Positions 20,947 to 30,180 of a stretch of 64,000 nt of DNA are shown here, piece by piece (position 1 is the first letter of the stretch; every line of letters starts with the position of its first letter). The translations under genes were made by a program, and so were the position numbers. Source of the DNA: Microbacterium sp. GCS4 (GTDB lineage Bacteria > Actinomycetota > Actinomycetes > Actinomycetales > Microbacteriaceae); the NCBI RefSeq assembly GCF_001262495.1, contig NZ_LGYE01000005.1, positions 124,001-188,000 on the forward strand. The letters are read 5' to 3'. The notes under the pieces are model-generated. The model made no database searches. It saw only the letters and a program-made list of their open reading frames with translations, and was not told the DNA's origin.

Positions 20947-21944
20947 CGACCCAAGAACTCAGTCGCAGGACGGCGGTGGACGTCCTCGGCGGTGAGCCGG
21001 ACGACGCCACACTGCGCCGCTTCCTGCACGGCCTGCCCGGCGTCGACGCCGTGGGGCTGGAGCAGCGCGCGGCCGGCCTCGGCACGCGCTCGATCAAGAC
21101 CACCTCGAAGGCCTGGGCCCTCGACACGATCATCCGTCTGATCGACCTCACGACGCTCGAAGGAGCCGACACGCCCGGCAAGGTGCGCTCGCTCGTCGCC
21201 AAGGCCAAGAACCCGGATGCCGCCGACCCGACGACCCCCAAGGTCGCGGCCGTCTGCGTGTACGGCGACATGGTCCCGTTCGCGACCGAGGCGCTCGGTG
21301 CGATGCGCGGCGACCCCGACGACGGACTGATCTCCGTCGCCGCGGTCGCGACGGCCTTCCCCAGCGGCCGCTCCTCGCTCGCGATCAAGCTCGCCGACAC
21401 GGCCGAGGCGGTCGCAGCAGGCGCCGACGAGATCGACATGGTGATCGATCGCGGGGCGTTCCTGTCCGGGCGCTACGGCCTCGTCTTCGACCAGATCGCT
21501 CAGGTCAAGGAGGCCTGCCGCCGCGAGGACGGCACGTACGCCTCGCTCAAGGTGATCCTCGAGACCGGCGAGCTCAACACCTACGACAACATCAAGCGCG
21601 CCTCCTGGCTCGGAATCCTGGCCGGTGGCGACTTCATCAAGACCTCGACGGGCAAGGTGCAGCCGGCGGCCACGCTGCCGACCACGCTGCTCATGCTCGA
21701 GACGGTCCGCGACTGGTATCGCGGCACCGGGCAGCGCATCGGTGTGAAGCCCGCAGGCGGCATCCGCGCATCCAAGGACGCCGTCAAGTACCTCGTCACG
21801 GTCGCTGAGACCGTGGGTGAGGAGTGGCTGCAGCCGCACCTCTTCCGCTTCGGCGCGTCGAGCCTGCTCAACGATGTGCTCCTGCAGCGCCAGAAGCTCA
21901 CCACCGGCCATTACTCCGGCCCCGACTACGTCACGATCGACTAG
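20943..21944 (+). CDS. deoC: Deoxyribose-phosphate aldolase
   Basis: The 333-residue enzyme splits 2-deoxyribose-5-phosphate into glyceraldehyde-3-phosphate and acetaldehyde. The Schiff-base lysine is K233 in FIKTSTGK and the second active-site lysine is K269 in GVKPAGGIR. It is of the longer class, about 100 residues more than the E. coli enzyme, with an extended N-terminus. It is coupled to the regulator and followed after 10 bases by an aldehyde dehydrogenase that could oxidise the acetaldehyde formed. Confidence 0.96.
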   Translation: MTTQELSRRTAVDVLGGEPDDATLRRFLHGLPGVDAVGLEQRAAGLGTRSIKTTSKAWALDTIIRLIDLTTLEGADTPGKVRSLVAKAKNPDAADPTTPKVAAVCVYGDMVPFATEALGAMRGDPDDGLISVAAVATAFPSGRSSLAIKLADTAEAVAAGADEIDMVIDRGAFLSGRYGLVFDQIAQVKEACRREDGTYASLKVILETGELNTYDNIKRASWLGILAGGDFIKTSTGKVQPAATLPTTLLMLETVRDWYRGTGQRIGVKPAGGIRASKDAVKYLVTVAETVGEEWLQPHLFRFGASSLLNDVLLQRQKLTTGHYSGPDYVTID

Positions 21945-21954
21945 GAGCCCGCAC

Positions 21955-23397
21955 ATGTCATTCCTGGAATACGCTCCGGCCCCGGAGTCCAAAGCGGTCC
22001 TGCACCTCAAGGACAGCTACGGCCTGTTCATCGACGGGGAGTTCGTCGACGGCTCGGGCTCGAGCTTCGTCACCATCTCGCCCGCGGACGAGAGCCGCAT
22101 CGCCGAGATCGCCTCGGCGAGCGACGAGGACGTCGACCGCGCCGTCGCCGCCGCACGCCGCGCCTACGACAAGACCTGGTCGAAGATGAGCGGCCGCGAC
22201 CGCGGCAAGTACCTCTTCCGCATCGCTCGTCTCGTGCAGGAGCGCGCTCGCGAGCTCGCCGTGGCCGAGAGCCTCGACAACGGCAAGCCGATCAAGGAGA
22301 GCCGCGACGTCGACGTGCCGCTCGTCGCCTCCTGGTTCTTCTACTACGCGGGCTGGGCCGACAAGCTCGACTACGCGGGACTCGGCGCGAACCCCCGTGC
22401 GCTCGGCGTGGCCGGGCAGGTCATCCCGTGGAACTTTCCGCTGCTCATGCTCGCGTGGAAGCTCGCCCCGGCCCTTGCCGCGGGCAACACGGTCGTGCTC
22501 AAGCCCGCCGAGACCACGCCTCTCACGGCGCTGATCTTCGCGGAGATCCTGCAGCAGGCAGACCTCCCCGCCGGCGTCGTCAACATCGTCACCGGCGCGG
22601 GGCCGACGGGCGCGGCGCTCGTGCGCCACCCCGACGTCGACAAGGTCGCGTTCACCGGCTCGACCGGCGTGGGCCGCGACATCGCCCGTGCGGTCGCCGG
22701 AACGAACAAGAAGCTCACGCTGGAGCTCGGCGGCAAGGCCGCGAACATCGTGTTCGACGACGCGCCCATCGACCAGGCCGTCGAGGGCATCGTGAACGGC
22801 ATCTTCTTCAACCAGGGGCACGTGTGCTGCGCCGGCAGCCGCCTGCTCGTGCAGGAGTCGATCCACGACGAGGTCATCGACCGGCTCAAGAACCGCCTCT
22901 CGACACTGCGCCTGGGCGACCCGCTCGACAAGAACACCGACATCGGCGCGATCAACTCGGCCGCCCAGCTCGCCCGCATCCGCGAGCTCAGCGACATCGG
23001 CGAGGCCGAGGGCGCGGAGCGCTGGACGGCGGACTGCGCGATCCCCGAGAAGGGCTTCTGGTTCGCTCCGACGATCTTCACCGGCGTCGAGGCCTCGCAC
23101 CGGATCGCCCGCGACGAGGTGTTCGGCCCCGTGCTGTCGGTGCTCACGTTCCGCACACCGGCCGAGGCGATCGCCAAGGCCAACAACACCCCGTACGGCC
23201 TGTCGGCCGGCATCTGGTCGGACAAGGGGTCGCGCATCCTCGCGGTCGCCGACCGGCTGCGCGCGGGAGTGGTGTGGGCGAACACGTTCAACCGTTTCGA
23301 CCCGTCGAGCCCGTTCGGCGGCTACAAGGAGTCCGGATACGGCCGCGAGGGCGGACGTCAGGGTCTCACCGCGTACCTGAAGGGAGCCGCAGCATGA
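21955..23397 (+). CDS. Aldehyde dehydrogenase family protein
   Basis: I chose the ATG at 21955 (MSFLEYAPAPESK), behind GGAG; the frame extends upstream but inside deoC. The 480-residue enzyme is a complete NAD(P)-dependent aldehyde dehydrogenase. It has the cofactor motif IPWNFPLLM, the FTGSTGVG loop, the general base E257 in LELGGKAAN and the catalytic C291 in NQGHVCCAG, with histidine where most members have glutamine before VC. With deoC it may oxidise acetaldehyde from deoxyribose to acetate. It overlaps the next gene by 4 bases. Confidence 0.93.
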   Translation: MSFLEYAPAPESKAVLHLKDSYGLFIDGEFVDGSGSSFVTISPADESRIAEIASASDEDVDRAVAAARRAYDKTWSKMSGRDRGKYLFRIARLVQERARELAVAESLDNGKPIKESRDVDVPLVASWFFYYAGWADKLDYAGLGANPRALGVAGQVIPWNFPLLMLAWKLAPALAAGNTVVLKPAETTPLTALIFAEILQQADLPAGVVNIVTGAGPTGAALVRHPDVDKVAFTGSTGVGRDIARAVAGTNKKLTLELGGKAANIVFDDAPIDQAVEGIVNGIFFNQGHVCCAGSRLLVQESIHDEVIDRLKNRLSTLRLGDPLDKNTDIGAINSAAQLARIRELSDIGEAEGAERWTADCAIPEKGFWFAPTIFTGVEASHRIARDEVFGPVLSVLTFRTPAEAIAKANNTPYGLSAGIWSDKGSRILAVADRLRAGVVWANTFNRFDPSSPFGGYKESGYGREGGRQGLTAYLKGAAA

Positions 23398-24245
23398 GCA
23401 AGCGACTCAGCGTTCCGAAGACGTACAAGCTCGCGATCGGCGGCGCCTTCCCGCGCAGCGAGTCCGGGCGCACCTACGAGGTGCTGTCGGCGAAGGGAGC
23501 GTTCCTCGCGAACGCGGCCCAGGGGTCGCGCAAGGACGCGAGGGATGCCGTCGTCGCGGCACGCTCCGCCGTCAAGGGCTGGTCGGGGGCGACCGCGTAC
23601 AACCGCGGCCAGGTGCTGTACCGCGTCGCCGAGGTGCTCGAGGGGCGCCGCGCGCAGTTCATCGACGAGATCTCGGCGCAGGAGGGCGTGTCGGCATCTG
23701 CCGCCGCCGCACAGGTCGACGATGCGATCGACCTGTGGGTCTGGTACGCCGGATGGTGCGACAAGTACGCGCAGGTCGCGGGCAACGCGAACCCGGTGTC
23801 GGGTCCGTACTTCAACATCTCGGTGCCCGAGCCCACCGGAGTCGTCGCGATCGTCGCGCCGCAGGACTCCGCGCTGCTCGGCCTCGTGTCGGTCGTCGCG
23901 CCCGCGCTCGTCGCGGGCAACACGGTCGTGGTGGTCGCCAGCGAGCGGCATCCGCTCTCCGCCATCAGCCTCGCCGAGGTCCTCGCGACGAGCGACGTGC
24001 CCGGGGGAGTCGTGAACGTGCTGACCGGCTCGCCCGCGGAGATCGCCCCGTGGCTGGCCTCCCACCAGGACGTCAACGCACTCGACCTCGCAGGTGCCGG
24101 TGACCTGGAGTGGATCGACATGCAGATCGCCGCGGCCGAGACGCTGAAGCGCGTGCTCGCGCCCGGCGCGGTCGTGGCCTCGCCCGAGCGCATCGCGGCC
24201 TTCACGGAGGTCAAGACCGTCTGGCACACGAAGAGCATGGTCTGA
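23394..24245 (+). CDS. Half-length aldehyde dehydrogenase paralogue lacking the catalytic domain
   Basis: The 283-residue product aligns by eye with the N-terminal, cofactor-binding half of an aldehyde dehydrogenase (TGVVAIVAPQDSALLGLVS, APALVAGNTVVVVASE, DVPGGVVNVLTG). It ends before the region that would carry the LELGG glutamate and the catalytic cysteine. The frame is intact, has a normal stop and overlaps the full-length gene as ATGA, so it looks maintained, not broken. It might act as a non-catalytic partner of the upstream enzyme. That role is a guess from co-translation. Confidence 0.85.
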   Translation: MSKRLSVPKTYKLAIGGAFPRSESGRTYEVLSAKGAFLANAAQGSRKDARDAVVAARSAVKGWSGATAYNRGQVLYRVAEVLEGRRAQFIDEISAQEGVSASAAAAQVDDAIDLWVWYAGWCDKYAQVAGNANPVSGPYFNISVPEPTGVVAIVAPQDSALLGLVSVVAPALVAGNTVVVVASERHPLSAISLAEVLATSDVPGGVVNVLTGSPAEIAPWLASHQDVNALDLAGAGDLEWIDMQIAAAETLKRVLAPGAVVASPERIAAFTEVKTVWHTKSMV

Positions 24246-24261
24246 CCCCGGCTCACGCCGC

Positions 24262-24339
24262 CGACGCCCCTGCCGGGCTACGAAGCCCCTGCTCATCCAC
24301 GTGACTGAGCAGGGGCTTCGTCGATCGGCAGGGGCGTCG
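24262..24339 (+). terminator. Nested double hairpin between the deo cluster and clpX
   Basis: An inner 15-base-pair perfect stem (24281-24295 with 24306-24320, 10-base loop) lies inside an outer 14-base-pair perfect stem (24262-24275 with 24326-24339). Both arms share the core GCCCCTGC. It lies 16 bases after the last gene of the deo cluster and probably terminates it. Confidence 0.75.
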
Positions 24340-24411
24340 CGGGGCGGATGCTGGTGGGAGCGAGTCCAGGACGCTTCCGCGCCAATGCGCCCTGCTGTCC
24401 GACGCACCGGT

Positions 24412-24417
24412 TAGGCT
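24412..24417 (+). promoter_or_regulatory. Probable clpX -10 hexamer
   Basis: TAGGCT sits 37 bases before the clpX ATG, giving a leader of about 30 bases that contains CGAGGAGGA as ribosome binding site. A -35 is not clear. Confidence 0.4.
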
Positions 24418-24454
24418 CAGTAGACGATCTCTGGATCCCTCGAGGAGGACGCGC

Positions 24455-25723
<1,269 letters not shown>

Positions 25724-25725
25724 TC

Positions 25726-26280
25726 ATGCGACCCGAGCCGTGGGAGGTCGTCTCCCGGCGGATCCTCGTGGACGATCGCTGGTTGCGGCTCCGTGCCGAC
25801 GACTGCCGCACGATCGACGGCCGGTCGATCGCCCCGTACTACGTGCTCGAGTACGGCGACTGGGTGTCGGTGCTTGCTCTCGATACCGACGGCCGCGCGA
25901 TCCTCGTCGACGAGTACCGGCATGGAGCCGGCGTCATCGCGCTCGGGACTATCGGCGGCGGTGTCGCCGCAGGGGAGGACCCGCACGACGCCGCTGCGCG
26001 AGAGCTGCGCGAGGAGACCGGCTACGCCGCCGAGGAGCTCATCGACCTCGGTGCGACCTGGGCGAACTTCGGCTCGCACACCAATCGCGTGCATCACTTC
26101 CTCGCGCGGGGATGCCGTCGCGTCGGTGACCCGTCACCCGACGAGAACGAGACGGTCGCCGTGCAGATCCTGCCCTTCGAGTCGCTCGGGGAGCAGCTGC
26201 GCCAGAGCTACCACCAGCTCACCTGGTACAAGGCCAGGGAATGGCGCGATCGCGAGACGACGGAAGATCACGCTCCATGA
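25726..26280 (+). CDS. Nudix hydrolase
   Basis: The 184-residue protein carries a perfect Nudix box at residues 78-100 (G-x5-E-x7-REL-x-EE-x-GY). These enzymes cleave nucleoside diphosphates linked to another moiety; the neighbouring sequence (YYVLEYGDWVSVLALD, VDEYRHGAG) is like ADP-ribose pyrophosphatases, though the substrate is not proven. The ATG is 2 bases after clpX, so the genes are likely co-transcribed. Its stop overlaps the start of the decayed peptidase E gene. Confidence 0.93.
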   Translation: MRPEPWEVVSRRILVDDRWLRLRADDCRTIDGRSIAPYYVLEYGDWVSVLALDTDGRAILVDEYRHGAGVIALGTIGGGVAAGEDPHDAAARELREETGYAAEELIDLGATWANFGSHTNRVHHFLARGCRRVGDPSPDENETVAVQILPFESLGEQLRQSYHQLTWYKAREWRDRETTEDHAP

Positions 26281-26519
26281 CGAACACGGAATCCGCGGCT
26301 CGAGAAACGATCGTCGCCCTCGGCGGCGGTGGATTCTCGATGTCCGACGGGGGCGCTCCGCGATCGACGATCACATCGTCGATTTCGCCGCGTTGGTCTT
26401 CCGCGACGGCGCGCTCGTCGATGCGGTGGGGCGAGCGGCAGGCGCGCAGCGCGATTCGGGTGCGGAGAGCCGGTCAGGACGTGATCGAGGAGGCCCTCGA
26501 GGTACGCCGGGTCGCGTGA
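26277..26519 (+). pseudogene. Remnant of peptidase E (S51 family)
   Basis: The ATG overlaps the Nudix stop and reads MTNTESAARETIVALGGGGF, closely like the start of peptidase E, which begins with a conserved ALGGGGFSM. Within 30 codons the frame loses all similarity. The plus-one frame then reads DDHIVDFAALVFRDGALVDAV, like the peptidase E C-terminal part, and the original frame returns with RRAGQDVIEEALEVRRVA, like its last residues. The total is 243 bases against about 700 for an intact gene. I read this as a large internal deletion plus a frameshift near 26440. The catalytic serine region is gone. Confidence 0.75.
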
Positions 26520-26532
26520 CGACAGTGCAGAC

Positions 26533-27150
26533 TCAGCCCGCCATGAGGCGGAACTGCGCGATCAGCACCGTGTCGACACCGTCTGTCCACTCCCAGAAGG
26601 TGTCGAGCGCGAAACCCTGCGCCGCGAACGTGGTCGCGATCGCTCCCGGAGACGCGTACGGCGCGTGATCGCGGGGGTATGGATGGGACGTGCGTTCTAC
26701 GCCGGTCAGGTGCGCCGAGCTGAAGCTGGCCGTCACCAGGAGTCCGGCGGGGCGGAGCACCCTCGCCCACTCCCGGAGCGCCGCCGGGACATCGGGAAGG
26801 ATGTGCAGCGCAGTCACGCAGGTGATGAGATCCACCGAGTCGTCGTCGAGGTCGAGTGCGGTCGCATCGGCCTCCCACCAGTCCGCGGAGGGGAGCGCGC
26901 TCTGGGCCACCCGCAGCATCTCGCGGGAGATGTCCACCCCGATGAGGCGACGGACTCCGGGGTCGCGACGAGCCACGGCTCGCAGCACCAGCCCGGTCCC
27001 GGTGGCGACATCCAGCATCGTCGTGACACCATCGAGGTCAAGGCGTTCGGCGACCGTCGCGGCCAGGTCACGATGCATCTCGCTCTCGTCGTAGTCCGCG
27101 GCGCGGGCGTCGAACGCCTGACGGATCCGCGCCAGACGGTCGTCAGGCAT
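26533..27150 (-). CDS. Class I SAM-dependent methyltransferase
   Basis: The 205-residue protein has the Rossmann methyltransferase motifs: MLDVATGTGLVLRAVA (motif I, about residues 45-60), IGVDISREML (motif II), and VDLITCVTALHILPDVPAAL (motifs IV-V). It resembles the UbiE/Methyltransf_11 type, which act on small molecules. The substrate cannot be told. It overlaps the upstream M3 peptidase stop by 8 bases, so it is the last gene of a minus-strand operon with the peptidase and the LysR regulator. Confidence 0.88.
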   Translation of the reverse strand: MPDDRLARIRQAFDARAADYDESEMHRDLAATVAERLDLDGVTTMLDVATGTGLVLRAVARRDPGVRRLIGVDISREMLRVAQSALPSADWWEADATALDLDDDSVDLITCVTALHILPDVPAALREWARVLRPAGLLVTASFSSAHLTGVERTSHPYPRDHAPYASPGAIATTFAAQGFALDTFWEWTDGVDTVLIAQFRLMAG

Positions 27151-29194
27151 CGAGTCCTCGCCGTTTCAGGAGCGGCTCGATCTCGGCATCCCGGCCGCGG
27201 AAGTCGCGGTAGGCCTCGAGCGGATCCTTCGAGCCGCCCACGCCCAGCAGCCTCTCGCGGAAGCGGTCGCCGTTCTCACGGGTGAGCCCGCCGTTCTCAC
27301 GGAACCACTCGACCGTGTCGGCGTCGAGCACCTCGCTCCAGATGTACGAGTAGTAGCCCGCGCTGTAGCCGCCCGAGAACACGTGGGCGAAGTACGCCGA
27401 GGAGTATCGGGTCGGCACGGCCGGCTCGTCGAGGCCGATGTCGGAGAGCGCGGCAGCCTCGAACGCTGCCACGTCGCCGGGTTCCGCATCGACGCCGACC
27501 CGGTGCCAGGCCTGGTCGAGCCACGCGGCGGCGAGGTACTCGCTCGTCGCGTGTCCCTGGTCGAAGGTCTCGGTGGCGCGGAGTCTCTCGACGATCGCGG
27601 GGTCGAGCGGCTCGCCCGTCACGTGGTGTCGCGCGTAGTCGTCGAGCACCTCGGGCCACAGGATCCACATCTCATTGACCTGGCTCGGGAACTCCACGAA
27701 GTCGCGGAACACGTTCGTGCCCGAGAAGTGCGGGTAGGTCACGACGGCGAACAGGCCGTGCAGAGCGTGCCCGAACTCGTGGAACAGCGTCGTCACCTCG
27801 TCGAGGGTGAGCAGGGTCGGCTCCCCGTCGCCGGGCTGTGCCACGTTGAGGTTGTTCACGACCACGGGCGCTGTGCCGCGGAGCCTCGACTGGCTGACGA
27901 TCGGGTTCATCCACGCGCCGCCGCGCTTGGAGTCGCGCGTGTAGAGGTCGAGCACGTAGAGTCCGAGCGCCGAGCCGTCAGCGTTGCTCACCTCGAACAC
28001 CCGCGCGCCCGGATGATAGGCGACGAGGTCGTGGCGTTCGGAGAACGTGATGCCGTACAGCCGCGTGGCCGCCGAGAAGACGCCGTCCTGCAGCACCCGC
28101 TCCGCCTCGAACCAGGGGCGGAGGGCCGCGGTGTCGATGTCATAGCGCGCCGCGCGGACCTTCTCGGTGTAGAACGCCCAGTCGTGGGCCTCGACCGTGA
28201 ACGGCTCCGCCTCGACTTCGTCGACGATCTCCTGCAGGGCTGCCTTCTCCACCGCCGCGTTCCGGGCGGCCGGCGCGGCCAGTCGGCGCAGCATCCGCTC
28301 CACCGCTTCGGGAGTTCCCGCCGTCTCGTCGGCCGTCACGTACGCGGCGTGCGAGGGGTAGCCGAGCAGCGCGGCGCGCTCGGCGCGGAGCCGAACGATG
28401 TCGGCGAGGACGGCGCGGTTGTCGTTCGCGTTTCCGCGGGAGGCGCGGCTGCGCGATGCCTGCATGATGCGTCGCCGTGATTCGCGGTCGCTCAACTGCG
28501 CGAGGTACGGGTGTCCCGTGAACAGCGGGAGGGTGACGAGGTAGCGCCCGTCGAGTCCGCGCTCCTGCGCGGCGCGGGCGGCGGCCGAGAGCTCTCCCGT
28601 GCCGAGACCGGCGAGCTCTTCGGGCGAGTCGAACACGACGGCGAGGTCGTTCGTGTCGTTCAGCAGGTTCCGTTCGAACGTCGTGCTCAGCGTGGACAGC
28701 TGCTGGTTCAGGAGCGTGAGGTGGGCCTTCGCCTCGTCGTCGAGGGCCGCTCCCGCATGGGTCATCTCGCGGTGGTGCCGTTCGACGAGGTAGCGCTGCT
28801 CGGCATCCAGGTCGAGATCGGCGAGCTGAGCGTGCACCTGCTGCACCCGCCAGTACAGCGCGCCGTCGAGCGTCACGGCATCCTGATGGGCGGCCATGAG
28901 CGGTGCCAGCTCTTCGTCGATCGCCTGGATCTCAGGTGTCGCGTCGGCCGAGCTCACGGTGTAGAACGCGTGGGAGACCCGGTCGAGCAGCGCGCCGGAG
29001 CGCTCGAGCGCCTCGATCGTGTTCTCGAACGTCGGCATCGACCGCACCATCGTGATACGCGAGATCTCCGAGCGGTGCTCCTCGAACGCGGTCCGGAACG
29101 CGGGCAGATAGTGCTCGGGGCGGATGCGGGAGTAGTCGGGGAGTCCGTAGGGGAGCGTCGACGGCTGGAGCAGCGGATTGGTGTCGTCGGTCAT
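27143..29194 (-). CDS. M3-family oligopeptidase (peptidyl-dipeptidase Dcp-like)
   Basis: This 683-residue enzyme is an M3 zinc oligopeptidase of the Dcp/oligopeptidase A type, which degrades short peptides in the cytoplasm. The zinc motif is HEFGH at 472-476 and the third ligand E501 (VEFPSQ) lies 25 residues on, as in the family. Conserved DLYTRDSKRGGAW and SGTNVFRDFVEFPSQ are present, and no signal peptide is seen. It overlaps the LysR gene by 4 bases and the methyltransferase by 8. With two peptide ABC systems and an M19 dipeptidase in this window, it adds to a peptide-use capacity. Confidence 0.95.
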   Translation of the reverse strand: MTDDTNPLLQPSTLPYGLPDYSRIRPEHYLPAFRTAFEEHRSEISRITMVRSMPTFENTIEALERSGALLDRVSHAFYTVSSADATPEIQAIDEELAPLMAAHQDAVTLDGALYWRVQQVHAQLADLDLDAEQRYLVERHHREMTHAGAALDDEAKAHLTLLNQQLSTLSTTFERNLLNDTNDLAVVFDSPEELAGLGTGELSAAARAAQERGLDGRYLVTLPLFTGHPYLAQLSDRESRRRIMQASRSRASRGNANDNRAVLADIVRLRAERAALLGYPSHAAYVTADETAGTPEAVERMLRRLAAPAARNAAVEKAALQEIVDEVEAEPFTVEAHDWAFYTEKVRAARYDIDTAALRPWFEAERVLQDGVFSAATRLYGITFSERHDLVAYHPGARVFEVSNADGSALGLYVLDLYTRDSKRGGAWMNPIVSQSRLRGTAPVVVNNLNVAQPGDGEPTLLTLDEVTTLFHEFGHALHGLFAVVTYPHFSGTNVFRDFVEFPSQVNEMWILWPEVLDDYARHHVTGEPLDPAIVERLRATETFDQGHATSEYLAAAWLDQAWHRVGVDAEPGDVAAFEAAALSDIGLDEPAVPTRYSSAYFAHVFSGGYSAGYYSYIWSEVLDADTVEWFRENGGLTRENGDRFRERLLGVGGSKDPLEAYRDFRGRDAEIEPLLKRRGLDA

Positions 29195-30099
29195 CCCCTG
29201 AGCCTAGCCATCACGCGTCCGAGAGCGTCGATGACGAGGCGCACGGAGCGGCGGCGCAGGTTCTCGGGTCGGGCGAGCACGTCGATGAGGCGGTGAGTCG
29301 AGACTCCGCGCAGCGGCAGCCGCACGATCTCGTCGTCGTCGACCGTGCGCGAGGTGTAGCGCGGCAGCATCCCGATGACGTCCCCGCCGGCCACGATCGC
29401 GGCGACCGCGCCGTAGTCGTTGATGCGGTGCCGGATCTCCACCGGTCGCCCGGCGACCGCCGCGACCGCGCCGAGCACGTCGTCGGGGGAGTATCCGGTC
29501 CGGCTCGTGACCCACGGCCCGTTGACGACGTCGGCCGGGGTCACCCGCGACCTCGACGCGAGCGGATGCGTGCGGGCGACGGCGACGTCGAGCGGTTCCT
29601 TCGCGAGCGTGAGGCTGCGCACTCCTTGCGTCGGCCAGGGCGTCGAGTGCTCCATGCGATGCGCCAGCACGAGGTCGTACCGCGCGGTGAGGCCGGGGAA
29701 CTCGCTCTGGGCGACATCTTCGTCGGTGAGCTGGACGGTCGGGGCCTCCTCCGAGACGGACAGCTCGCGGATCAGCTCGCCGAACAGCGCCTGGCCGACG
29801 CTGTGGAAGCCGCTGATGGTGACCACGGCCGATGCGGTTCCCTCGAAGTCGTCGATCGCGCTCCGCGCGGCGGCGACCGCGTCGATCGCCTCGGCGCCGG
29901 CGGCGGCGAGCACTTCGCCGGCGGCGGTGAGAGCGAGGCGGCGACCGTCCTTGCGGGTGAGCGGGGTGCGGAACCCGCGCTGCAGTGCGGACAGTTGCTG
30001 CGATACGGCCGAAGGGGTCACGCCGAGGGTGTCAGCGACGGCAGCCACGCTGCCCAGCGCGCCGAGTTCGCGCAGGATCTGCAACTGATGGATCTCCAT
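29191..30099 (-). CDS. LysR-family transcriptional regulator
   Basis: I chose the ATG at 30099 (MEIHQLQILRELGALGS), because a TAATGT hexamer lies exactly 6 bases upstream on this strand; a GTG at 30105 would add two residues. The 302-residue protein has the LysR helix-turn-helix at about residues 15-38 (GSVAAVADTLGVTPSAVSQQ) and a periplasmic-binding-like effector domain. It is divergent from tdh-kbl and overlaps the M3 peptidase gene. Either could be a target; the divergent layout favours tdh-kbl. Confidence 0.9.
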   Translation of the reverse strand: MEIHQLQILRELGALGSVAAVADTLGVTPSAVSQQLSALQRGFRTPLTRKDGRRLALTAAGEVLAAAGAEAIDAVAAARSAIDDFEGTASAVVTISGFHSVGQALFGELIRELSVSEEAPTVQLTDEDVAQSEFPGLTARYDLVLAHRMEHSTPWPTQGVRSLTLAKEPLDVAVARTHPLASRSRVTPADVVNGPWVTSRTGYSPDDVLGAVAAVAGRPVEIRHRINDYGAVAAIVAGGDVIGMLPRYTSRTVDDDEIVRLPLRGVSTHRLIDVLARPENLRRRSVRLVIDALGRVMARLRG

Positions 30100-30180
30100 T
30101 CCCACACATTAGCCTTGTCTACATCATCTGTGCAGAAGGGTGGCCTTGTTCTACATGGTCATGTGCGGTGGGATCGAGGC
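30100..30180. promoter_or_regulatory. Divergent LysR/tdh control region with a direct repeat
   Basis: The 81-base gap has a minus-strand -10 TAATGT at 30106-30111. A near-perfect direct repeat is present: GCCTTGTCTACAT at 30112-30124 and GCCTTGTTCTACAT at 30143-30156. The two copies start 31 bases apart, about three helical turns. They may be sites for the LysR protein. Confidence 0.45.
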
